Positions 24,475-29,607 of a DNA stretch of 32,275 nucleotides are shown piece after piece. The translations under genes were made by a program, and so were the position numbers. This DNA comes from a virus. The stretch is taken from IMG/VR virus record IMGVR_UViG_3300030329_005222, positions 1 to 32,275 of that record; one strand, given 5' to 3'. Below the pieces are notes generated by a model. It worked only from the letters and a program-made list of their open reading frames with translations. It was not told the DNA's origin and did not search any database. Positions within the stretch are counted from its first letter, which is position 1, and each line of letters opens with the position of its first letter.

Positions 24475-24688
24475 CTATCTATATAGAGCGCACATATGCT
24501 AGTTCTGCCGATTGGCAAAGTGGATCCCTTTCCAACTCCCTCGTAATCTATTATTACTCATTTTTTGAGGCAGAACCAGCGTTGAGTAACTCATATATTA
24601 TATCATAGGGTGTATTTTTGATTGTTTTTTCAAATATACTTTAAGACCTCAAATATGCTATGCTTAAGCTTGGCTAGGATTGAAATTG

Positions 24689-24736
24689 GTGTGACAGTTT
24701 GTAATAAAGGGCTAGTTTTTTTTCAAGCTGCCACAC
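24689..24736. other. Long imperfect hairpin with T-run in its loop
   Basis: GTGTGACAGTTTG (24689-24701) pairs with CAAGCTGCCACAC (24724-24736) with one mismatch and one G-T pair. The loop contains AGGGCTAGT and a run of Ts. It could be a regulatory RNA element or a protein site. Confidence 0.45.
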
Positions 24737-24804
24737 AATTTTAGATATTATATGTAACTTAAAACATGAGATTAAAATGCCATGTATATTACCTTGTCTG
24801 CCGC

Positions 24805-24838
24805 TACAAAATAGAAGTGTCCAGCTTCTTTTTTTGTA
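24805..24838 (+). terminator. Intrinsic terminator after the lysis operon
   Basis: TACAAAA plus AGAAG (24805-24817) pairs with CTTCT plus TTTTGTA (24825-24838), with a small bulge, around loop TGTCCAG, and the second arm runs through seven Ts. The A-tract on the other side makes it potentially bidirectional. Confidence 0.55.
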
Positions 24839-24892
24839 TATAATTTAATATTTAGTGTATGTGCTACAATGGACGAATTATAGGAGGTTTAA

Positions 24893-25216
24893 ATGAAAAT
24901 AATTAGGAAGAAAATAAATCGTGCAAAAAAATACATGGGATTTATAAATGATCGAGAAAATTTTGAATCTTTTCGAGAAGAATTAATTGAAGATGTTAAG
25001 GCTTCTGTATTTTTGTGTCTGAGTGAGTCGGTTATACAGAAGTACATAAGGATGAGTGACGTTGATAATAAGATTGTTACGCCTGATGATAGCCGATACT
25101 TAACAAAAAGTGAGTTTGCAGAATTTGTTGCATATATATGTATGAAACTACACGATGAAGTTGACGCATTAAAAATTAAACCAAAAATCAAGTTGGGTAG
25201 CAGGAAAAGCAAATAA
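24893..25216 (+). CDS. Hypothetical basic protein, 107 aa
   Basis: An excellent AGGAGG five bases before the ATG and a possible TACAAT -10 box upstream suggest its own transcription unit. It is helical, basic at both ends and acidic in the middle (FESFREELIEDVKASVFLCL, then TKSEFAEFVAYICMKLHDEV). I see no known domain. It stands alone just before the repeat-rich region; a role in replication or plasmid-like maintenance is possible, but only from location. Confidence 0.6.
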   Translation: MKIIRKKINRAKKYMGFINDRENFESFREELIEDVKASVFLCLSESVIQKYIRMSDVDNKIVTPDDSRYLTKSEFAEFVAYICMKLHDEVDALKIKPKIKLGSRKSK

Positions 25217-25258
25217 TCCAAATTAAGTTTAGTTCATAAATGTAGGTTTGCTACCCAA
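25193..25258. repeat. 10-bp inverted repeat around the gene end
   Basis: TTGGGTAGCA (25193-25202) and TGCTACCCAA (25249-25258) are perfect inverted copies 46 bases apart, spanning the stop of the 107-aa gene. The arms share GGGTAGC with the hairpin at 3254-3277. Confidence 0.6.
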
Positions 25259-25317
25259 GTAGATAATAACATACTATTAATGTAGCTCAAAACTGGATAT
25301 CGCAAATTGTAGGGAAA

Positions 25318-25353
25318 GGTATAGCTACCCTACAAATGTAGGGGTACTATCAC
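25318..25353 (+). repeat. 36-bp imperfect dyad, site 1
   Basis: The left half GGTATAGCTACCCTACA (25318-25334), central AA, then right half TGTAGGGGTACTATCAC (25337-25353). Inner arms CCCTACA/TGTAGGG are perfect, and the outer parts match mostly. A two-base centre flanked by arms is the layout of serine recombinase crossover sites, but repressor or initiator sites can look alike. Confidence 0.6.
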
Positions 25354-25394
25354 AAAGTACAAAAAAGACCGATAAAAGAATAAAAAAGAATGTG

Positions 25395-25444
25395 GGAAGG
25401 TCCGCAATTAAACCAGTGAATACGCTTAAGAACGGACTACTTCC
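25395..25444. other. Hairpin with bulged stem
   Basis: GGAAG-GTCCG (25395-25404) pairs with CGGAC-TA-CTTCC (25433-25444), leaving a two-base bulge and a 28-base loop. It precedes a nine-T run near 25484. Confidence 0.4.
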
Positions 25445-25498
25445 ATTATATCAAACAAGTGTGAAAAAAGTATATTAATCAAGTTTTTTTTTAAGTTT

Positions 25499-25592
25499 GG
25501 TGACTCCCAGCCATTGCGAGTGCGTACTAAGTACTCACAAAAGCCTTTCATTTTACTAGCCCTATATATCTACGTAATAAGTAGGAGTCACC
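25499..25592. other. Branched dyad structure closed by a 9-bp stem
   Basis: GGTGACTCC (25499-25507) and GGAGTCACC (25584-25592) are perfect inverted copies. Inside lie a second hairpin GTG-C-GTAC-TAA-GTAC-T-CAC and ACTAGCCCTA, the reverse of the TAGGGCTAGT motif. As RNA it could form a multi-branched fold. It is not a tRNA: there is no T-arm consensus. Confidence 0.4.
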
Positions 25593-25710
25593 CTATCTAT
25601 TACTGATTAAATCATACCTATTTTTAAATGGTGTTTCAACTGCCATTTTACTAACAATCTGGGTTTACAAGCTTAAAACCGCCCGTATCAATGTTCGTAA
25701 AAATACAACG

Positions 25711-25727
25711 TGTAGGGGTACTATCAC
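25711..25727 (+). repeat. Half-site copy of the dyad repeat
   Basis: TGTAGGGGTACTATCAC is an exact 17-base copy of the right half of site 1. The left half is not conserved and the centre has one extra base. Confidence 0.6.
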
Positions 25728-25804
25728 TATCAAATCCACTCAAAAATAGACCCAACGTTATGGTGTCTAAAAGATATTGAGGAATGGAGGTGTAAAAGTG
25801 TACT

Positions 25805-25843
25805 AAAATAAAAAAGCCCTTATGAACAGCCATTCATAAGAGC
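25805..25843 (-). terminator. Intrinsic terminator (minus strand)
   Basis: A perfect eight-base-pair stem, CTTATGAA/TTCATAAG with a six-base loop, plus two outer G-C pairs, runs into TTTTTTATTTT on the minus strand. Confidence 0.7.
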
Positions 25844-25875
25844 CTAAATGGAGATATTTTGAATCTCACAATCTG
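25805..25875 (-). ncRNA. Predicted small RNA, about 70 nt
   Basis: On the minus strand TTGACG (-35, 25905-25910), exactly 17 bases, TATGAT (-10, 25882-25887), predicted start near 25874, then an intrinsic terminator: CTTATGAA and TTCATAAG arms (25819-25840) followed by a U-rich tail from an A-run at 25805-25815. No ORF with a ribosome site fits inside. Promoter, spacing and terminator all agree, so a short untranslated RNA is the simplest reading. A plasmid-like copy-control or regulatory RNA is plausible given the neighbourhood. Confidence 0.55.
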
Positions 25876-25895
25876 ATTTCAATCATATCTCCATT
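25847..25895. repeat. Long dyad overlapping the small-RNA promoter
   Basis: AATGGAGATAT (25847-25857) and ATATCTCCATT (25885-25895) are perfect 11-bp inverted copies; inside, TTGAATC and GATTTCAA extend the symmetry. The right arm covers the -10 box of the minus-strand promoter, so a protein bound here would control the RNA. Confidence 0.6.
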
Positions 25896-25910
25896 AAGTT
25901 AAACCGTCAA
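25882..25910 (-). promoter_or_regulatory. Promoter of the predicted small RNA
   Basis: TTGACG at 25905-25910 and TATGAT at 25882-25887, 17 bases apart on the minus strand: five of six consensus bases in each box. Confidence 0.6.
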
Positions 25911-25941
25911 ATTAAGGATTTTATTTAATAGGAGGTCTTGT

Positions 25942-26016
25942 ATGAAAAAATACAATATTAATTGCATTAAAACACGTGCCACATATACACCCAATGAGAT
26001 TTGTACTCTAAAGTGA
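25942..26016 (+). pseudogene. Truncated HTH (excisionase/MerR-like) gene, 24 aa left
   Basis: AGGAGG six bases upstream and an ATG open a frame MKKYNINCIKTRATYTPNEI then CTLK and stop. The pattern K-YN-x-x-x-IK-x-R-x-TYT-x-x-EI is the typical opening of small HTH proteins often found beside plasmid serine recombinases, where a recognition helix should follow at once. Here a stop falls before it. The intact ribosome site and lost body suggest a recent break, or a leader peptide made from a gene remnant. Confidence 0.45.
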
Positions 26017-26023
26017 CGTCAAA

Positions 26024-26040
26024 AGTAGCGACACGATCAC
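26024..26040 (+). repeat. Degenerate dyad half-site
   Basis: AGTAGCGACACGATCAC matches 12 of 17 positions of the right half of site 1. It is also flanked by AAAGTGA (26010-26016) and TCACTTT (26037-26043), a separate 7-bp inverted pair. Confidence 0.35.
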
Positions 26041-26070
26041 TTTGAAATCACAATTTGTGACATCAAGTTG

Positions 26071-26106
26071 GGTATAACTGATCTACAAATGTAAAGGTAC
26101 TATCAC
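26071..26106 (+). repeat. 36-bp imperfect dyad, site 2
   Basis: GGTATAACTGATCTACA, central AA, TGTAAAGGTACTATCAC, laid out as in site 1 and mostly identical to it, in direct orientation 753 bp away. Conservation over the whole 36 bp, not just one arm, argues for a functional protein site. Confidence 0.6.
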
Positions 26107-26125
26107 TGAACCATACATGAACTTG

Positions 26126-26169
26126 AAGTCACCCAGCTTCCTATACTAAGTCACCCAGCTTCCTATACA
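26126..26169. repeat. Two tandem 22-bp repeats
   Basis: Two copies starting AAGTCACCCAGCTTCC (26126-26147 and 26148-26169), identical except for the last base. A period of 22 bp, two helical turns, is typical of iterons bound on one face of the DNA. Confidence 0.7.
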
Positions 26170-26171
26170 CA

Positions 26172-26195
26172 AAACCATTCACCAAACCATTCACC
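26172..26195. repeat. Two tandem 12-bp repeats
   Basis: AAACCATTCACC twice, directly after the 22-bp repeats. The final TTCACC also pairs with GGTGAA at 26204-26209. CCAACGTCATGGTG at 26194 has a near-copy, CCAACGTTATGGTG, at 25752. Confidence 0.65.
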
Positions 26196-26224
26196 AACGT
26201 CATGGTGAACGTTCTCATATACCA

Positions 26225-26396
26225 TCGTTTTTGAGACATATTTTTAAAAATTCATACGTCATTTTTTTGAGGCAAACAAAAATTCTCAAAACTTACTCTC
26301 ATAATTAAATTCTCACAACTTGTTAAAATGGCCTTTTTTGAGAAAATGTTTTTAAATTTAACAAAAAAAGGTATATCATAACATCGAGGTGTAGAT
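26225..26396. promoter_or_regulatory. Putative resolution-site cluster and promoter before the recombinase
   Basis: Several TTTTTGAG half-sites and inverted CTCAAAA copies crowd the 170 bp before the recombinase start. The clearest dyad is TTTTGAG (26265-26271) to CTCAAAA (26285-26291), 27 bp overall, the size of a resolvase subsite. Two partial direct copies, TTTTTGAGA near 26229 and 26335, are followed by TTTTTAAA. Small serine recombinases usually act on such sites beside their own gene. GAGGTG serves as ribosome site. Confidence 0.45.
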
Positions 26397-26981
26397 ATGA
26401 TAATAGGGTATGCGAGAGTTTCAACAGTGGATCAGAATTTAGATTCACAGATAGATGCATTAAAAAAAGCAGGGTGTGATGAAATTTATAAAGAAAAAAA
26501 GTCAGGTATTGCTGAACGGGAAGAACTTCAAAAGGTATTGGGCCATTTAAAGAAAGGGGATACATTGATGGTGACCAAGTTGGATCGATTGGGTCGAAGT
26601 CTTAAAAAATTGTTGGAACTAATAGAAGAGTTCAATGAGAGAGGGATCCATTTTCAGAGTTTAGATGATGGGATAGGTACAAGTACAAGTCTGGGAGTGT
26701 TTTTTTTTCAAGTAGTTGGAGCCTTTAGCGAACTGGAACGTAATTTAAATGTGGAGAGAACAGAAAAAGGGCTGGCTTCCGCTAGGGCAAGAGGCAGAAT
26801 AGGTGGTCGACCATTAAAACATTCAGATGAAAAAATGAAGCATGTAATTAAATTATATGTAAATAATGAAATTAGTATCCCCGATGTTAACCGCATGTAT
26901 AATATTTCAACTCCAACGTTTTATAGAAGGTACAACGAGATCATGAAAAAACAAGAGGGGGAAAAATCACATGTTGTATAA
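26397..26981 (+). CDS. Small serine recombinase (resolvase/invertase family)
   Basis: 194 aa. The catalytic domain begins GYARVSTVDQNLDSQ with nucleophile S9 and has KLDRLGRS (R64, R67), then DDGIGTSTSLGVFFF and AFSELERN. The connecting helix leads to ARARGRIGGRP and a C-terminal HTH (about 145-182, SIPDVNRMYNISTPTFYRR). Size and motifs fit plasmid resolvases and Hin/Gin-type invertases, not large integrases. It could resolve dimers of a circular phage-plasmid or invert a segment. Its end overlaps the immunity gene by 11 bases, forming one operon with the toxin. Confidence 0.88.
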   Translation: MIIGYARVSTVDQNLDSQIDALKKAGCDEIYKEKKSGIAEREELQKVLGHLKKGDTLMVTKLDRLGRSLKKLLELIEEFNERGIHFQSLDDGIGTSTSLGVFFFQVVGAFSELERNLNVERTEKGLASARARGRIGGRPLKHSDEKMKHVIKLYVNNEISIPDVNRMYNISTPTFYRRYNEIMKKQEGEKSHVV

Positions 26982-27657
26982 AAAATTAAAAAGAATCTTA
27001 AATGGCAAGGCGTATGGCTGGAAGGCTGACGGCGATTCAAATCCAATGTTGCCTTTAGGTTTTAATGGATATGAACCTCGTGGAAAAGGATCTGTAGATT
27101 TATTTAAAGGATCAAAACCAATCAAAGAAGAATATGAAGTTTGGGCTAATAAAAAGGGCGTTAGTGCTGTGTTATCTGGTTTAGAGCCAGAACCAAAACA
27201 AGATTATAAAAAAGATATTCATGAATCATTTAAATATATGAACAACTGGGTACTTAATGACTGTAAAGATGCATTAGAAATTAAGCTGGATGAATCAACA
27301 TTATTAAATGAAGTTGAAAAAGGTAAAGATGTTTTTTTAATACTAGGTGCTGAATACATAATTAGTGATCGAGTTATCGAGATACTAAATAAGCTGTGTC
27401 CAAATGATTTTGAAACATATGGCGTTAAGATTGTTAATGCGTACACGAATAAAAAATATTATCGAATCAATTTATTAAGAAGTATTTATGAAGAGGATTT
27501 AAATGAAAATGGATTACCAGACGATTTCATCATTGGCCACATACGAATAAAACCAACACATAAGTTATTGGAGGACAAAGTAGAAACCATTTTTTCGGAA
27601 AGGTTGAGCCAAGAATTAATTAAAAATAATATTACTGGCTTAGAAAACTGGAAATAA
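26971..27657 (+). CDS. Imm11/DUF1629-like immunity protein
   Basis: 228 aa. The C-terminal two thirds follow the DUF1629/Imm11 pattern: FLILGAEYIISDRVIEIL, then ETYGVKIVNAYTNKKYYRIN, and an end like ETIFSERLSQELIKNNITGL followed by ENW. Such proteins neutralise polymorphic toxins, and AHH nucleases are among their usual partners. Here it lies three bases before the AHH toxin, and its start overlaps the recombinase. Immunity before toxin is opposite to most secreted toxin loci and resembles antitoxin-toxin order. The assignment rests on motif resemblance plus context. Confidence 0.65.
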   Translation: MLYKKLKRILNGKAYGWKADGDSNPMLPLGFNGYEPRGKGSVDLFKGSKPIKEEYEVWANKKGVSAVLSGLEPEPKQDYKKDIHESFKYMNNWVLNDCKDALEIKLDESTLLNEVEKGKDVFLILGAEYIISDRVIEILNKLCPNDFETYGVKIVNAYTNKKYYRINLLRSIYEEDLNENGLPDDFIIGHIRIKPTHKLLEDKVETIFSERLSQELIKNNITGLENWK

Positions 27658-27660
27658 GCC

Positions 27661-29391
27661 ATGCATTTAAGCAGAACAAGACACCCTGAGGACACTCAGT
27701 TCCATCACGTTGTTCCAAGACAGGTCTACACAGGAACTCTTTCAAGACTGTCTGAAGATCAGCGAGAACGAACTATAGAGGTTAGAAATTTCTTAAATGA
27801 ATTGGGGTACACCAAACAGGAAACCGACAATTTAGGCTTGTATCTACCTAAATATGAAAGTAGCTACGATACAGATCGTTCAACCCATCGTGGATTCAGT
27901 TCTAACCATAAAAAATACAATGAAGATTTTGTCGATGAAATGAAAAAACTAATGGTTATATCTGAAAAGAATTTCTTTTCAACCCATGACAGGCGTGTTC
28001 TTGTTGATCAAATGCTGGCTGAAATGAGGCGAGATATACGAACTGGTGATATTGATGTCGGGCCATCAGCAGACAGCAAATCTGGGGGAGTAGAATTAGA
28101 CCGAACAAATATTTTTCAACTGAATGTACATGAGTGTTTATCACTGCACTTTCGTAAGTGTACTCAAACACTTAGTGAGGCAAAGTGTTTGAGGTTGGCG
28201 CAAGAAATTGACTGTATGATTCGAAACCGCAAGACTCCTTGGTTAAGTTTGATAAACGTTAACCATAGATACCTGGTCGTTAAGTCTAGCTGTCATGACA
28301 CACTCATAGCTGAAGCTTTCTTAAAATTAGATTATGAGATGAAAATGCGAAATTCTGGGGCTCGTCTAATGCTTCCATACGATTTAATTACCGAAGAAAC
28401 AGTTCAAGCACAATGTGACATATTAAATGCGGTTGAATCTAAAAAAATCAGTATTCCAGACGGATACAAAGCATTGGAAGCGATCGGTTTTATATGGCTC
28501 GAATTAGATCATGCCTATGAGCAAGTCCTAAGCGATAAAAGAGAGTATTGTCATCATGATTATCCGAAGTTAGTTCATGAGCGAAAACTAGAAAACATGA
28601 GATTTTCTAGGTTGTGTGTTCGAGGAAGTCTAAAAAAAATAGACCAGTTTAATACTGATCTTTGGATAGATGCCGAAACGTATATCGAGTCAGAAGAAAT
28701 ATTTGATAATGGAAAGCTACGTCTAACCAGCGACGGTTCCAAAGACTTGAAAAGTCTGTATGCCTTTTTGAAAAGCTTACCGCATTTAAAGGCAGCCTTT
28801 GATGTTGTTAAATGTGTCGCCAGTTTATTTCCATTGATAGAGCACCTCATTCGGGTAGGGAAAAAAATTGATTTCGATACTCGTCCGCCATATAGTTTTT
28901 ATGGGTCACCAAAAACACCTCGCCGAGTTCCCCCAGCAATAATAAATGATTTTGAAAAGAAAGGGATGCCTATTTATGGTGGCGTTAATTTAGCTTGCCC
29001 AAGCATAGTTGTTATGCAAAGAGACTCTGATGATTTTTTGTTTAGTAAGCGTTATCGCAAGGATGGAATCGTAAGTGATCAGATATTTCCTATTAGCAAT
29101 CAAAGTGAACAAGAGAGAGAAATGTATGCATCGGCCATTAGTCGCTTGAATGAAAGTAAGTCTGATTTAAAAAGGCATGTTGACCCGGCCTTTTTTGAAG
29201 AAGTTGTTCGGGAAATGAATAGAACGTTGTGTTTTGATGACTTCGGGTGGCAATATTTAGGCATGAAACCAACGCCTACTGAACCTAAAGAAGTTACAGT
29301 TAAACCTCAAGAAGTTACAGTGCTAATTCCTGAACCTGTAAAGAAAGAACCGGAAAAGCAAAAGAAAAACAGTTGTTGCGTGGTTATGTAA
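27661..29391 (+). CDS. AHH-type nuclease toxin/effector ending in a CaaX box
   Basis: 576 aa. Residues 13-95 fit the AHH nuclease (HNH/EndoVII fold): H15-H16-VVP, N57-LGLYLP, H76-RG and H83-KKYN. Residues about 145-535 form an unrecognised, mostly helical region with scattered cysteines and histidines. Then comes a proline, valine, lysine and glutamate linker with repeated EVTV (536-567) and a basic end KKNSCCVVM. C573-VVM is a perfect eukaryotic CaaX motif, the same four residues as in human N-Ras, and C572 could be palmitoylated. No bacterial enzyme prenylates it. It may act in a eukaryotic host; it could also be an ordinary intrabacterial toxin with a chance tail. Confidence 0.75.
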   Translation: MHLSRTRHPEDTQFHHVVPRQVYTGTLSRLSEDQRERTIEVRNFLNELGYTKQETDNLGLYLPKYESSYDTDRSTHRGFSSNHKKYNEDFVDEMKKLMVISEKNFFSTHDRRVLVDQMLAEMRRDIRTGDIDVGPSADSKSGGVELDRTNIFQLNVHECLSLHFRKCTQTLSEAKCLRLAQEIDCMIRNRKTPWLSLINVNHRYLVVKSSCHDTLIAEAFLKLDYEMKMRNSGARLMLPYDLITEETVQAQCDILNAVESKKISIPDGYKALEAIGFIWLELDHAYEQVLSDKREYCHHDYPKLVHERKLENMRFSRLCVRGSLKKIDQFNTDLWIDAETYIESEEIFDNGKLRLTSDGSKDLKSLYAFLKSLPHLKAAFDVVKCVASLFPLIEHLIRVGKKIDFDTRPPYSFYGSPKTPRRVPPAIINDFEKKGMPIYGGVNLACPSIVVMQRDSDDFLFSKRYRKDGIVSDQIFPISNQSEQEREMYASAISRLNESKSDLKRHVDPAFFEEVVREMNRTLCFDDFGWQYLGMKPTPTEPKEVTVKPQEVTVLIPEPVKKEPEKQKKNSCCVVM

Positions 29392-29412
29392 GGTTTAATT
29401 TTTTTATATCGA

Positions 29413-29607
29413 TTAAAGACGGCATACTTGAAAGGATTTGAGTGGCTTTTTGTAGTAGGAACTTACCTCTGGTGAATTTACGTTTTGGACTAGCACTGCT
29501 AACATCCCTAACAGGACGAGCACCACTACCAATGGCACAATTATTTTTAGCCATTTCCGTATTTGCGCCTCCGTTGTAGCTTTCATGATTTTCATTTTCA
29601 GCTTCAT
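29413..29607 (-). CDS. Small membrane protein after the portal, 64 aa
   Basis: The ATG overlaps the portal stop (TAATG). A lysine-rich N-terminus, a strong membrane helix at residues 22-42 (IIVPLVVVLVLLGMLAVLV) and a short outside tail. Coupling to the portal suggests a shared transcript. It could be a holin-like, spanin-like or exclusion protein; nothing in the sequence decides this. Convergent with the toxin gene. Confidence 0.6.
   Translation of the reverse strand: MKLKMKIMKATTEAQIRKWLKIIVPLVVVLVLLGMLAVLVQNVNSPEVSSYYKKPLKSFQVCRL

Larger units (their letters stand above)
24475..24892. other. 418-bp intergenic region after the lysis genes
   Basis: No convincing gene. It holds an 8-bp inverted pair GTTCTGCC (24502-24509) and GGCAGAAC (24569-24576), a 13-base-pair imperfect hairpin at 24689-24736, and a terminator at 24805-24838. 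The DNA is very AT-rich. Confidence 0.6.
25217..26396. other. 1.18-kb repeat-rich, mostly non-coding region
   Basis: Between the 107-aa gene and the recombinase there is only a 24-aa gene fragment. The region instead holds repeated 36-bp dyads, several large inverted repeats, a predicted minus-strand small RNA, two sets of tandem repeats and a cluster of TTTTTGAG half-sites. This density resembles a plasmid or phage replication origin, a resolution site, or both. Confidence 0.65.

Noticed and set aside
24889-25221. 110-aa hydrophobic frame on the minus strand
   Set aside because: It mirrors the 107-aa plus-strand gene, which has a near-perfect ribosome site. The hydrophobic composition is what antisense of a charged, AT-rich gene gives.
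25499-25592. tRNA-like gene
   Set aside because: The closing stem is 9 bp and the spacing is wrong. There is no T-loop consensus and no proper anticodon arm.
26126-26195. CRISPR array
   Set aside because: Repeats are directly adjacent without spacers, only two copies each, and no cas genes are present.
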